From NCBI GenBank assembly GCA_027493955.1, contig JAOSJT010000001.1:3893131-3957130 (forward strand): DNA of 64,000 nt, written 5' to 3'. The stretch comes from Bacteroidia bacterium. Its GTDB lineage: Bacteria; Bacteroidota; Ignavibacteria; SZUA-365. The notes beneath the pieces were generated by a model. The model was not told the origin of the DNA. It was given only the letters and a program-made list of their open reading frames with translations, and ran no database searches. A program made the translations under genes and the position numbers. Numbering within the stretch: position 1 is the stretch's first letter; each line of letters starts with the position of its first letter. Of this stretch, positions 9,090 to 18,043 are shown piece by piece.

Positions 9090-9551
9090 TCAGTGTGTGC
9101 CGCTGTGTCCGAAACCGCCGCTGCCACGATCGGTCTCGGAAAGCGTGTGTGTCTCCTTCCACTCGACGTGGAAGACCGGGGCGATGATCAGCTGCGCGAT
9201 GCGTTCGCCACGTCGAATGACGTAGGGATCCGTGCCGATGTTGGACATGATGACCTTGATCTCGCCGCGATAATCGGCATCAATGGTGCCTGGACTGTTC
9301 GGGAGAATGATACCGTGCTTGAGCGCGAGTCCGCTTCGGGGGCGGACCTGGGCTTCGAGATGCGGCGGGAGTTCGATAGCGAGATTCGTCGGTACCGCGA
9401 TGATACCACCCGGTGCCAGTTCGATGTCAGCATCTATGGCGGCGCGGAGATCCGCACCGGCGGCATGGGGTGTGGCATATTCCGGCAACGGGATGTCGTC
9501 ATAACCCGGACGCAGGCGGGTGACTGGTATTGATATGATATTTTTTTCCAT
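9090..9551 (-). CDS. dut: Deoxyuridine 5'-triphosphate nucleotidohydrolase (dUTPase)
   Basis: A 153-residue trimeric-type dUTPase with all five motifs in order: [41 protein letters not shown] and the C-terminal [10 protein letters not shown] arm. It hydrolyses dUTP to dUMP and pyrophosphate, keeping uracil out of DNA and supplying dTMP synthesis. The ATG at 9551 is preferred over an upstream TTG at 9569. It heads a probable operon dut, nickel permease, guaD. In many Bacteroidota dut sits beside the TPR-DUF4292-LytM genes, which in this window lie about 25 kb away. Confidence 0.95.
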   Translation of the reverse strand: MEKNIISIPVTRLRPGYDDIPLPEYATPHAAGADLRAAIDADIELAPGGIIAVPTNLAIELPPHLEAQVRPRSGLALKHGIILPNSPGTIDADYRGEIKVIMSNIGTDPYVIRRGERIAQLIIAPVFHVEWKETHTLSETDRGSGGFGHSGTH

Positions 9552-9569
9552 GACGAAATTGAATGACAA

Positions 9570-9591
9570 AGGGCCGGCACATGCCGACCCT
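9570..9591 (-). terminator. Possible weak terminator or leader hairpin between T9SS gene and dut
   Basis: AGGGTCGGCA and TGCCGGCCCT can pair with one mismatch around a two-base loop on the minus strand, after the T9SS gene stop at 9625 and before dut. The following bases (TTGTCATTC) are not a strict T-run, so function is uncertain. Confidence 0.35.
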
Positions 9592-9624
9592 CAAAAATAC
9601 GGATTATCGGGATGGGTTCGGAAG

Positions 9625-10932
9625 TCAATGCACCACGGACACGTTGGTGGTGAGCACGGTGCCACCACTGCTCATTCGGATGATGTACGTCCCGCTGTTG
9701 AGCGCACCTTGCTCCGTCAACGGTGCCCATGATCCTTCGTACATGCCGGCCGGATGGATGTTGTTTGTCACGACGGCAAGTTCACGTCCGAGCATGTCAT
9801 GCACACTGATGCGTACATGCTGTTCCTCCGGTACCCGGTAGCGAATGCGGGCGAGTTGCGAGGAGGACGCGAGCAGCGGATTCGGGTACACCGGCATAAG
9901 CTCGAATCCCAGAGGAGACAGATCCGTGAGAAGGACCTGTATCGGGGGAAACACAGAGACGGTTCCGTCAAAGTCATGTTGTCGGAGGCGATACCAGAAC
10001 ACGGGCGTATGACCCGCGAAGTCGGCTAGCGAGAAGCGGTCCCGGTGCTCATAGTCTCTCGGCTGCGTTGTTGTGCCGAAGCCCGGCACGAAGGCACGGG
10101 ATTCCCACGGACCATCGGGTGTGAGCGCTCGTTCGATCTGGAAATGATAATTGTTGGTTTCCGTTTCCGTGCGCCAACGAAGAAGGACGACGTCATTCTC
10201 CACCCGGGCATTGAATGCTGAAAGCTCAACCGGGACCCATTTGTTGCAGCAGATTTGCGCTTCGTTGATCCAGTCGACGCTCTGGCCGACAGCAGTGGAT
10301 GCCGGGATAAGCCCCGAAGGAGTGACTTTGAAGGTCATCGGAGGATTCGAAAAAAGAGCGGGTGTCGTAAAGCGCCACTTCACGACATGGCCACTATCGC
10401 CAACCACTTTGTAGCCGACGAGTATGTCCCGCGCCGGCGATATCACGGGACGAACGAAGGGAGGAACGAGCGGTTGCTCGACTTCGACCACGCCGCGATT
10501 CTCACCCTGACGCGCGATGAACCACGTGGAGTACAAGACCGTAAAGGGAGCGTTGGCATTCCGCACATAAAAGCGAATCGTGTCCTTGTCGAACAGTGTC
10601 GTGTTCAGCAATTCAAAATCCACCATCTGTGTCCATACTGTACAAACGGATGCCTGCGTTGACGTCGGAATGGGAATCTTCATCGCCCATTCAGAGGAAA
10701 ACGGCAGAGTCTCGTTCAGGTACGCGTAGCTGGGATTGAGGCCGTTCTGATAGTAGAGAAATTTCGGGCAAATCGAGTGCGGTACGTTCGCTGTTTTCAG
10801 CAGCTGACCAGCGAGTTGTTCGAAGGGTGAATTCAGGGGGATTTGACGGGCCGCTTCAATGGCCGCTTCATCTTGCGCCGATGCGAGCATCGGAAACAGG
10901 AGAATGGAAAATATACACAGATGCCATTTCAT
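9625..10932 (-). CDS. Secreted protein of unknown function with T9SS C-terminal sorting domain
   Basis: A 435-residue protein starting with a signal peptide (MKWHLCIFSILLFP, cleavage near ASAQ). The middle contains no catalytic motif I recognise; residues near 270-350 (VELSAFNARVENDVVLLRWRT, truncated here) resemble the fibronectin-like module common before T9SS tails. The C-terminus is a type-A sorting domain: YPNPLLASS, ISVHDMLGREL, GMYEGSW and GTYIIRM. It should cross the outer membrane through T9SS and be anchored or released. The ATG at 10932 is chosen because it starts the signal peptide; the frame opens 18 codons earlier. It lies between the hyp genes and dut with no obvious link. Confidence 0.8.
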   Translation of the reverse strand: MKWHLCIFSILLFPMLASAQDEAAIEAARQIPLNSPFEQLAGQLLKTANVPHSICPKFLYYQNGLNPSYAYLNETLPFSSEWAMKIPIPTSTQASVCTVWTQMVDFELLNTTLFDKDTIRFYVRNANAPFTVLYSTWFIARQGENRGVVEVEQPLVPPFVRPVISPARDILVGYKVVGDSGHVVKWRFTTPALFSNPPMTFKVTPSGLIPASTAVGQSVDWINEAQICCNKWVPVELSAFNARVENDVVLLRWRTETETNNYHFQIERALTPDGPWESRAFVPGFGTTTQPRDYEHRDRFSLADFAGHTPVFWYRLRQHDFDGTVSVFPPIQVLLTDLSPLGFELMPVYPNPLLASSSQLARIRYRVPEEQHVRISVHDMLGRELAVVTNNIHPAGMYEGSWAPLTEQGALNSGTYIIRMSSGGTVLTTNVSVVH

Positions 10933-11079
10933 GAGATAATCACTCCTCCGTTGCTGTTCAGACATATTCGCGTATCGAGCGCGCACAAGTATGTGGAATA
11001 GGTTCAGACAAGATCAGTGCGGAAATGTAACGAAGAAAATCCTTCCTGTCAATGCAATTCGGATGAACCTGTGTCGAGA

Positions 11080-12090
11080 TCAACAAATTCGCGGCAGCAT
11101 CTCTCCTGATGGCATAGCAATAACCCGTGTACCGCCGATTCCGGTTTTCATTCGTACCAATCCGGGCATGTCTGCGATAGTGTTGCCGATATGGCAAGCG
11201 TATTCACCTTCAGGCATGGCACGCATCGCGTGGAGCAGAGCGTCGGCGCAGGTCTCGGGTACAAAGGCCACCAGGGCGCCCTCGTTGGCGAGGTAGAGCG
11301 GATCGAGTCCCAGCAGGTCGCAGGCACCCTGTACTTCGGCAGTGATGGGTAGTGCTTCTTCATTGATCTCAATACCCACAGTAGATTGAGACGCAATCTC
11401 GTTCAGTGTTGCTCCGAGTCCACCGCGTGTTGGATCGCGCATGACGCGGATGTCGGGACAGACAGCAAGCATACGCTGCACCAGACGATGCAATGGCTTA
11501 CTGTCCGTCACAACCGGAGTGGAGAAGCGCACACCGCGGCGTTCGGACATGACCGCGATTCCATGCTCGCCGATGCGCCCGGACAACAGGATGGCGTCAC
11601 CCGGCCTGGCGCTACCGCCGTCGATGTGTACGCCGTCGGGGATGACGCCGATACCGGCTGTATTGATGAACAGCTTGTCGCACCCGCCACGTTCGACCAC
11701 TTTGGTGTCACCGGTGACAATAGGAACCCCGGCGTCCCGTGCCGCAGTGTGCATGGCCTGTACGATACGTCTGAGAGTATCGATCTCCAGCCCTTCCTCG
11801 ATGATCATACCGACGCTGAGGCCTAGAGGCATTGCCCCGCCCACAGCGAGGTCGTTGATAGTGCCATGTACGGCGAGATCCCCGATGCAGCCACCGGGAA
11901 AGAACAGCGGCTGAACGACATAGGAATCCGTGGTGAACGCAAGTCGTCCGTCCTGTTTTTCGAAGACTGCCTGATCGTTACCTTTGCGCAGTTCGGCGTT
12001 GTCGAAAGCGGGGAGAAAGAGGTCGTTGATCAGATCGTGCATCATGGCGCCGCCGCTGCCATGAGCGAGGAGAATGTGTGTGTGCTTCAT
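11080..12090 (-). CDS. hypE: Hydrogenase maturation protein HypE (carbamoyl dehydratase)
   Basis: A 336-residue AIR-synthase-fold protein. It opens ILLAHGSGGAMMHDLI, has VTGDTKVVERG and MRDPTRGGLGATLNE for ATP binding, and ends in PRIC, whose terminal Cys accepts the carbamoyl group from HypF and is dehydrated to the thiocyanate that becomes the active-site cyanide. The start overlaps the hypD stop as ATGA, so the upstream in-frame extension inside hypD is rejected. Last gene of the hypF-C-D-E operon. Confidence 0.96.
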   Translation of the reverse strand: MKHTHILLAHGSGGAMMHDLINDLFLPAFDNAELRKGNDQAVFEKQDGRLAFTTDSYVVQPLFFPGGCIGDLAVHGTINDLAVGGAMPLGLSVGMIIEEGLEIDTLRRIVQAMHTAARDAGVPIVTGDTKVVERGGCDKLFINTAGIGVIPDGVHIDGGSARPGDAILLSGRIGEHGIAVMSERRGVRFSTPVVTDSKPLHRLVQRMLAVCPDIRVMRDPTRGGLGATLNEIASQSTVGIEINEEALPITAEVQGACDLLGLDPLYLANEGALVAFVPETCADALLHAMRAMPEGEYACHIGNTIADMPGLVRMKTGIGGTRVIAMPSGEMLPRIC

Positions 12091-13205
12091 TGCTCTGTCG
12101 CGTGCCGTGTCTTGGTATGCGTAGACTGGTGAAAATTGTAGTAGGCCGCGCAGCTTCCTTCGCTGGACACCATGCAGGGACCGAGGGGCTGCTCCGGAGT
12201 GCAGGCTGTCCCGAACACTTTGCAGTCCACTGGTTCGATCACGCCGCGGAGCACTTCTCCGCAGCGGCATGCAGGATGTTCAACGCTGTCGGGGATGTCG
12301 ATGGGGAAACGGTGCTCAGCGTCGTATTCCGCATACTGCGGTCTGAGCGCCAGTCCACTGTCCGGGATGTTGCCGAAGCCGCGCCAGGAGGAAGCGCAGG
12401 TTTCGAAGACCTCCGTTACCGCGCCCCAAGCCTTCGTGTTTCCGCCGGGCTTGACGATGCGGCTGTAGAGATTCGCCAGATCGGCATTTCCCTTCTCCAG
12501 CATGGCGAGCAGCGCATCGATGGAGGCGAGAATATCCAGTGGCTCAAAACCGCTAATGGCCACAGGAACCCGGTAGACATCGGGCAGAAAGCGCCAGGCA
12601 TCCGCGCCGATAATGGACGAAACATGTCCGGGGCCGATCACACCCTGTACTCTCACTTCTCCCATATCCAGAAGCGCACGGGCACCCGGGATGGTGAGCT
12701 TCATGACGGAACAGATTGAAAAATTCTTCAGTCCGCGTGCGCGTGCCTGCAGCACGGCGGCGGCGGCGGCGGGAGCGGTCGTCTCAAAGCCAATGGCAAA
12801 AAAAACGATCTGCTTATCGGGATGCTGCCCCGCGAGACGCAGCGCGTCCAGAGTGGAGTACACGATTTCGACAGGGTAGCCCTGCGCGCGCACCTGCGCC
12901 AGAGATTCACGGCTGCCAGGCACTTTCAACATATCACCGTAGGTGGTGAGTATCACACCGGGAAGTTTCGCCAGCGCTGCGGCTCGGTCGAGATCCATGT
13001 TCGAGGTCACGCATACGGGACATCCCGGGCCGGAGAGCATTCGGATGTGTTCCGGGAGGACGGAGCGAATCCCGCTGCGAAAAATGGCGACCGTGTGACC
13101 GCCGCAGAATTCCATCAGTGCAACGGGGCCAGTCTCGCGTGCACGGATGCGTTCAAGCAGGGGTGCGGCACGACTGCTGTCGCGAAAAGAGGCGAGCACA
13201 CTCAT
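12087..13205 (-). CDS. hypD: Hydrogenase maturation iron-sulfur protein HypD
   Basis: A 372-residue HypD of standard length. Signature segments are MEFCGGHTVAIFRSG, LSGPGCPVCVTSN (redox and Fe(CN)2CO scaffold cysteines), FAIGFETTAPA, GPGHVSSIIGA, and a C-terminal four-cysteine cluster site within CRCGEVLRG, VDCKVFG and GPCMVSSEGSCAAY. HypD with HypC assembles the Fe(CN)2CO unit and receives cyanide from HypE. Overlaps hypC and hypE by four bases at each end, a tightly coupled operon. Confidence 0.96.
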   Translation of the reverse strand: MSVLASFRDSSRAAPLLERIRARETGPVALMEFCGGHTVAIFRSGIRSVLPEHIRMLSGPGCPVCVTSNMDLDRAAALAKLPGVILTTYGDMLKVPGSRESLAQVRAQGYPVEIVYSTLDALRLAGQHPDKQIVFFAIGFETTAPAAAAAVLQARARGLKNFSICSVMKLTIPGARALLDMGEVRVQGVIGPGHVSSIIGADAWRFLPDVYRVPVAISGFEPLDILASIDALLAMLEKGNADLANLYSRIVKPGGNTKAWGAVTEVFETCASSWRGFGNIPDSGLALRPQYAEYDAEHRFPIDIPDSVEHPACRCGEVLRGVIEPVDCKVFGTACTPEQPLGPCMVSSEGSCAAYYNFHQSTHTKTRHATEQ

Positions 13206-13471
13206 ACGTCATCCTCCGTGAGCGGAGGGGAGGCGGACCCAAAGGCCTCGTCCGTCAGCGACAAGTCCGCGAAGAGCTCGAGTGTACGCAATGCTTCCTC
13301 CTCGTCGATGCGCTCGATCGCATAACCCACGTGAATGAGTACATAGTCACCCACTGCCGCTTCGCCGTCAAGCACCATCAAACTGATTTCGCGTTGTGTG
13401 CCCTGAATATCGACAACGGCCATGTTGTCCGGACGGAGTTCGCAAATGCGGGCGGGAACAGCTAAACACAT
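13202..13471 (-). CDS. hypC: Hydrogenase assembly chaperone HypC/HupF
   Basis: An 89-residue HypC beginning MCLAVPARI, with the essential Cys2 that bonds iron and the large subunit, then a small OB-like barrel (VDIQGTQREISL, VGDYVLIHVGYAIERID). It works with HypD as the scaffold for Fe(CN)2CO. It follows hypF by four bases and overlaps hypD by four. The acidic C-terminal tail of about 20 residues is somewhat longer than in minimal homologues. Confidence 0.95.
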   Translation of the reverse strand: MCLAVPARICELRPDNMAVVDIQGTQREISLMVLDGEAAVGDYVLIHVGYAIERIDEEEALRTLELFADLSLTDEAFGSASPPLTEDDV

Positions 13472-13475
13472 ATCG

Positions 13476-15806
13476 TCAACCTTGCAAAAGAGTTCTGGTA
13501 ATCACGGCTTGTCCGAGCGAGATTCCGCCATCGTTGGCGGGCACCTGATGGTGCGTCAGTACAGTGAGAGACGCATTGCGAAGGATCTCGACCAACCCCT
13601 CGAGAAGGAGGCCGTTTTGAAAAACACCGCCGGAAAGTACAACGGTGGAACAGTTGTTCACCTCGGCGAGCATGCGGACCATCGTGGCGCAACCGTGTAT
13701 CACCGTATTGTGAAAACGACGTGACATCACGGCAATGGATTCGCCGTTGTGCACATCCTGAACAATTTCCCGAATGGCGGGGAGAAAAGAAAGCTGATTC
13801 GGCATACCCGACGTTTCGCTCTCAACGACATCGAAACCGTATGCTTCGCGCGATGAACGGCCGGCGGCGTGCTCAAGAGCGATTGCCGCTTGCGCTTCGA
13901 AGGTCACCGTATCCGCAATGCCGATAAGCGATGCCACGGCATCGAACAGGCGTCCGCAACCGGTAGTGGTCGGAGTGTTTGTCTGGGTTGCCAGAGCGTA
14001 ATGAACCGCCTGGCGCTCCGATTCGCTTCGCCGTTGACTGAATGCCGCGAAATCTCTCTCCGGGTGCAGTCCTGCCTCTATCATCGCGGACCAGGCCATG
14101 CGCCATGGCTCACGCACCGCCGTATCCCCGCCCGGCATAGGCAGAGGATGAAAATGCGCCTTTCGCTGAAATTCCCGGACATCACCGAGCAGGAACTCTC
14201 CTCCCCAGCTTTCGCCATCCGTACCGTAGCCCGTGCCATCGAGAATCACGCCAATTGCCCGTCCGGAGTGACCGTTCTCCGCAAGGCAGGAAGCAAAATG
14301 CGCATGATGATGCTGTACAGCGATTCGGGGTAATCCGGCGAATTGTTCCCGTAGTTGCGGCGTGAATGGCTGCCGAGCCCATTGTGAGCCCAGATAATGC
14401 GGATGCAGGTCATGCGCTATCGCTGCGGGAGCTATGTCAAAGACGCGAAGCAGATGGACCAATGCCTCCTCGAAAAAATGGATCGCTTCCAGGTTTTCAA
14501 GATCGCCGATATGCTGGCTTACAATGGCCGCGCGGGAGGATGCGAGACAGAGCGTGTTTTTCAATTCGGCACCGACGGCCAGTACTGCGGGGCCTGCGTC
14601 CCGGAGCAGCACGGGCCTCGGTACATAGCCTCGGGCTCTGCGGACAAGCTGCGTCTCGCTGTTGATCACGCGAAGAACGGAATCATCGCATCGCTGCAGA
14701 ATGTCACGATTGTGATGCAGGAAGCCGTCCGCGATATTTGCCAGGCGCGCCTCCGCTTCGGCAACGGCGATGCAGATTGGTTCCTCGCTGATATTGGCGC
14801 TGGACATTACGAGCGCGGGCAGCTCTTCCGTGAGAAGGACGTGCAGCGGGGTGTAGGGGAGCATGACCCCGATCGTAGGATTGTCCAACGATACCGCGGG
14901 AGCGATACCGTGTCCCTGGCGGCGCGACAGGATGACGATGGGATGTTGAGACGCTTTCAGGGCCCGGGCTTCGACAGGAGAAATGATGCAGTGCCGTGCT
15001 GCTTCATCGAGATCGCGAAACATGACCGCCAGCGGTTTCTCGAAGCGGCGCTTACGCTTGCGCAATTCCATGATTGCGGTGTCGTTTGCCGCATCGACCG
15101 CGAGATGATAGCCGCCGAGTCCGCGCACGGCGAGTATGCCACCGGCGCGGAGGAGGCGCACAGCGGCTGTGAAGGCCGCGTCTCCGATATGCATCCCGCT
15201 CGCGTCCTCCGCTGTCCGATACTGCAGCCAGGGCCCACATTCGGGACAGGCGTTCGGCTGCGCATGGAAACGTCGGTCCGTCGGATTCTCGTATTCTTCG
15301 AGGCAGAGTGTACACATGGGAAACACCCGCATGGACGTCTGCGGCCGGTCGTAGGGTATGGCAGCGGTGATGGTGTAGCGGGGTCCGCAATTCGTGCAAT
15401 TGATGAAGGGGTAGCGATAGCGGCGGTCATGCGGGTCAAGTAACTCACGACGGCAATCATCACAGAGCGCAACATCAGCCGGAATCAGCGCGGTTTTGGC
15501 GACACCGCCGTCACTTTGCAGAATGCGGAAATCCGTCGGTGTATCGGCGTTGCACTCCTCCACAGCAATGTCGGTGATCAGTACGAGCGGTGGTGCTTCC
15601 TTCGGCAGACGGTTCAGGAATTCGCTCGCTCGCTCGCCGAAAAGCTCGAGAAGTACGCCTTGTCCTGTATTGCGTACGCTCCCCGTCAATCCGCAATCCA
15701 ACGCGAGGCGGTAGACATAGGGACGAAAACCCACGCCCTGCACAATCCCGGAGACGGTTGCGCGTATACCATGGCTGCGTGTATGTGATTCAATCGAATC
15801 CATCAT
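13476..15806 (-). CDS. hypF: Carbamoyltransferase HypF
   Basis: A 776-residue HypF with the full domain order. The acylphosphatase domain has GIVQGVGFRPYVYRLA. Two zinc fingers follow (CDDC to CTNC, CTLC to CPEC). The YrdC-like domain starts about residue 210 (GGILAVRGLGGYHLA). The Kae1-like domain has HHHAHFASCLAENGH and GVILDGTGYGTDG, and ends with LSGGVFQNGLLLEGL. It transfers a carbamoyl group from carbamoyl phosphate, via carbamoyl-AMP, to the HypE terminal cysteine. First gene of hypF-C-D-E. Two adjacent ATGs at 15806 and 15803 are equally possible starts. Confidence 0.96.
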   Translation of the reverse strand: MMDSIESHTRSHGIRATVSGIVQGVGFRPYVYRLALDCGLTGSVRNTGQGVLLELFGERASEFLNRLPKEAPPLVLITDIAVEECNADTPTDFRILQSDGGVAKTALIPADVALCDDCRRELLDPHDRRYRYPFINCTNCGPRYTITAAIPYDRPQTSMRVFPMCTLCLEEYENPTDRRFHAQPNACPECGPWLQYRTAEDASGMHIGDAAFTAAVRLLRAGGILAVRGLGGYHLAVDAANDTAIMELRKRKRRFEKPLAVMFRDLDEAARHCIISPVEARALKASQHPIVILSRRQGHGIAPAVSLDNPTIGVMLPYTPLHVLLTEELPALVMSSANISEEPICIAVAEAEARLANIADGFLHHNRDILQRCDDSVLRVINSETQLVRRARGYVPRPVLLRDAGPAVLAVGAELKNTLCLASSRAAIVSQHIGDLENLEAIHFFEEALVHLLRVFDIAPAAIAHDLHPHYLGSQWARQPFTPQLREQFAGLPRIAVQHHHAHFASCLAENGHSGRAIGVILDGTGYGTDGESWGGEFLLGDVREFQRKAHFHPLPMPGGDTAVREPWRMAWSAMIEAGLHPERDFAAFSQRRSESERQAVHYALATQTNTPTTTGCGRLFDAVASLIGIADTVTFEAQAAIALEHAAGRSSREAYGFDVVESETSGMPNQLSFLPAIREIVQDVHNGESIAVMSRRFHNTVIHGCATMVRMLAEVNNCSTVVLSGGVFQNGLLLEGLVEILRNASLTVLTHHQVPANDGGISLGQAVITRTLLQG

Positions 15807-15808
15807 TG

Positions 15809-15821
15809 AAAAATACGAAAA
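15809..15821 (-). promoter_or_regulatory. Promoter-like element for hypF-C-D-E
   Basis: The minus strand reads GATTTTCGTATTTTTC, ending three bases before the hypF ATG. It matches the TCGTAnnTTT element found before other genes here and implies a very short or absent leader. Motif-based inference. Confidence 0.35.
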
Positions 15822-16030
15822 TCCCTGTCATCACCTTTGTCGCTGAAGACTTACGGAGCTCGTCCCGTATGGAAGGTCAGCGTCGTGTCGTTGTGACGCA
15901 CGTGTCGCTGCCCCCATGACGTCGTTCCATGTGTCGACCGGACAACCTCGTGGCAGTATGATTGCTTGTTCTTTCGGAAACACCATGCTCTCCTGTGGCG
16001 ACGACAGGGCAATCCGGAGGGTGTTGAAGC

Positions 16031-17986
16031 TTGTGCGCGCTATCACGATATTTCGTAATGGTCGTCCGAATCGCTTTCGTCTTACTGAGTTGCCTTCTCT
16101 TCACGCCGCCGTTACACGGTCAGGCACTGCCGCCGATTCAACTATCGTATGCTTCCACAGTGTTCGCAGGGGACGGTACGTTGCTCGCCTATTATGGTTC
16201 CGAGCGGCGTGTGGAATTACCAAGTACGGGCTCTGTGTCAAAATGGGTCATCCGCTGTCTGCTGGCGACCGAGGACAGGGACTTCTACAATCACGACGGA
16301 GTCTCTCTCAAAGGTCTCGGTCGCGCCGTACTTGAAACGCTTTCCGGCAACACGCAGGGCGGAAGCACCCTTACCATGCAATTGGCGAGGAATCTGTTTC
16401 TTACTCATGAGCGTAGCGTCAGCAGAAAAGTGAAAGAAATCGAGCTTGCGCGTCAGCTCGAGAAAAAATTCAGCAAGGATGAGTTGCTGCTCCTCTACCT
16501 CAATACCGTGTATTTCGGTAATGGCGCGTACGGCATCTGGGCTGCAGCCCGCGAATATTTTCAGAAAGATCCCGCCGATCTCAACATGACACAAGCCGCG
16601 ACACTGGTCGGGCTTGTGCAGGCTCCCTCCCGATATAATCCCGCGAAGCATCCGGATCGAGCACTGCGACGCAGAAACGAGGTATTGCACAACCTGGTTG
16701 AAGTCAAGCGCATTTCAAAGCAGGAATTCGAACAAGCGAGAAGGGAAGGCCTCGGACTGAATCTTCGCGAGGAGACAGCCACGCACTTTGCCGAATATGT
16801 GCGTCGCGAAGCGACAGCCATCCTTTCTCAGCAAGGCAGGAGTTTGCAGAACGGGCAGTACAGAATTTTTACCACACTGGATCCGACGTTACAGAAAATT
16901 GCGGAACGTTCGGTGTCAGCGCAATGGAGTGAACTGCCTTCAGCGATGAAGGAAGCCCAGGTCGGTTTGGTGACGATCTCCGTGGGGAATGCGGCCATAC
17001 TTTCCATGGTGGGCGGTAATCCCGCTTCAAACGGTCGCGATCTCAATCATGTATCACAGATCAGGAGACAGCCCGGCTCCTCGTTTAAACCATTTCTCTA
17101 CGCGGGACTTTTGGAGGAAGGATACACATTGGCCACGCCGATAGATGATGTTCCCATCGTCGTGGATTCGGGAATGGGGTGGGAATGGCGACCATCCAAC
17201 GATGACGGGAGTTATACCGGAGCGCCCGTACCGATGATTCATGGAATACAGCATTCGCTGAATCTCGTGGCCGCTCATGCCATGACCCGGCTCACAACGC
17301 CTACCCGAGTCGCCCAGTTCGCAGCCCGCTGTGGTATATCTTCCGAGTTACGGGAATATCCATCGCTGGCGCTCGGGACGAGCGAGGTGTCTCCTCTCGA
17401 AATGGCAGCCGGCTTTTCGGTGTTCGCCGCGGGTGGGCTTCGGGCAGCGCCGTTCGCCATCTCGCGTATCGAGGATGCGCAAAAGCGAGTTCTGTTTCGG
17501 GCGCGACCCGACACTGCCACAGTCCTGGATTCCGCAACGGCATTTCTCATGACCACCGCGTTGCAAGCGGCGGTGGACAGTGGCACCGGCAGATCGGTAC
17601 GAAGATTTTACGATGGACCCGCTGCCGGGAAAACGGGCACCACACAGCAATCCACCGATGCCTGGTTTGTCGGATACACTCCCCGTTATGCGACGGCAGT
17701 GTGGGTGGGCTTCGACAATCCGGCGCGTAAGCTCACCGGCGCATTTCGTTACGGCGGCGGTGTGTGTGCGCCGATCTGGGGCAGGATGATGGCGGCTGCC
17801 GACCGTGTGCATCCTCCGGCGGATACAACGTTCAGCACGCCGGGCGAGATCACGGTGATGCCGCTCTGCCGGCAGAGCGGCATGCTTGCCGACGAGGATT
17901 GTCCGGAAACCGTTCTCTGCCCGGTGAATGCGGCTATGTTGCCCGGTGTGTGCAACGAGCACGGCGGCTGGTTATTCGGCTGGTAA
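16031..17986 (+). CDS. Class A penicillin-binding protein (bifunctional glycosyltransferase/transpeptidase)
   Basis: A 651-residue class A PBP anchored by an N-terminal helix (MVVRIAFVLLSCLLF). The GT51 domain shows ATEDRDFYNHDG with the catalytic Glu, then QGGSTLTMQLARNL and VKEIELARQLE. The transpeptidase domain has the active-site serine in PGSSFKPF, the SLN motif in QHSLNLVA and KTGTT. It polymerises and crosslinks peptidoglycan. The TTG at 16031 has GGAGG ten bases upstream and is used; the ATG at 16058 is the alternative. A cysteine-rich tail (CRQSG, EDCPETVLCP) resembles that of some PBP1C-like proteins. Confidence 0.9.
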   Translation: MCALSRYFVMVVRIAFVLLSCLLFTPPLHGQALPPIQLSYASTVFAGDGTLLAYYGSERRVELPSTGSVSKWVIRCLLATEDRDFYNHDGVSLKGLGRAVLETLSGNTQGGSTLTMQLARNLFLTHERSVSRKVKEIELARQLEKKFSKDELLLLYLNTVYFGNGAYGIWAAAREYFQKDPADLNMTQAATLVGLVQAPSRYNPAKHPDRALRRRNEVLHNLVEVKRISKQEFEQARREGLGLNLREETATHFAEYVRREATAILSQQGRSLQNGQYRIFTTLDPTLQKIAERSVSAQWSELPSAMKEAQVGLVTISVGNAAILSMVGGNPASNGRDLNHVSQIRRQPGSSFKPFLYAGLLEEGYTLATPIDDVPIVVDSGMGWEWRPSNDDGSYTGAPVPMIHGIQHSLNLVAAHAMTRLTTPTRVAQFAARCGISSELREYPSLALGTSEVSPLEMAAGFSVFAAGGLRAAPFAISRIEDAQKRVLFRARPDTATVLDSATAFLMTTALQAAVDSGTGRSVRRFYDGPAAGKTGTTQQSTDAWFVGYTPRYATAVWVGFDNPARKLTGAFRYGGGVCAPIWGRMMAAADRVHPPADTTFSTPGEITVMPLCRQSGMLADEDCPETVLCPVNAAMLPGVCNEHGGWLFGW

Positions 17987-17991
17987 AGAAA

Positions 17992-18020
17992 TCGCCCGCC
18001 GAAAGGGACGTGGCGGGCGA
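17992..18020. terminator. Hairpin between convergent PBP and BtuG-like genes, likely bidirectional terminator
   Basis: TCGCCCGCC pairs perfectly with GGCGGGCGA around an 11-base loop, just after the PBP stop and 24 bases before the end of the minus-strand lipoprotein gene. On the minus strand it is followed by TTTCTTT, supporting termination in that direction; on the plus strand the T-run is poor. Confidence 0.6.
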
Positions 18021-18043
18021 CACTTTCGAGTATCGTCATATCC

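Noticed and set aside
12078-12719. 213-residue plus-strand frame opposite hypD
   Set aside because: Shadow of hypD; the hypC-D-E junctions and motifs define the real genes.
14397-15443. 348-residue plus-strand open frame
   Set aside because: It lies opposite hypF, which is a certain gene; the product is low-complexity and without motifs.
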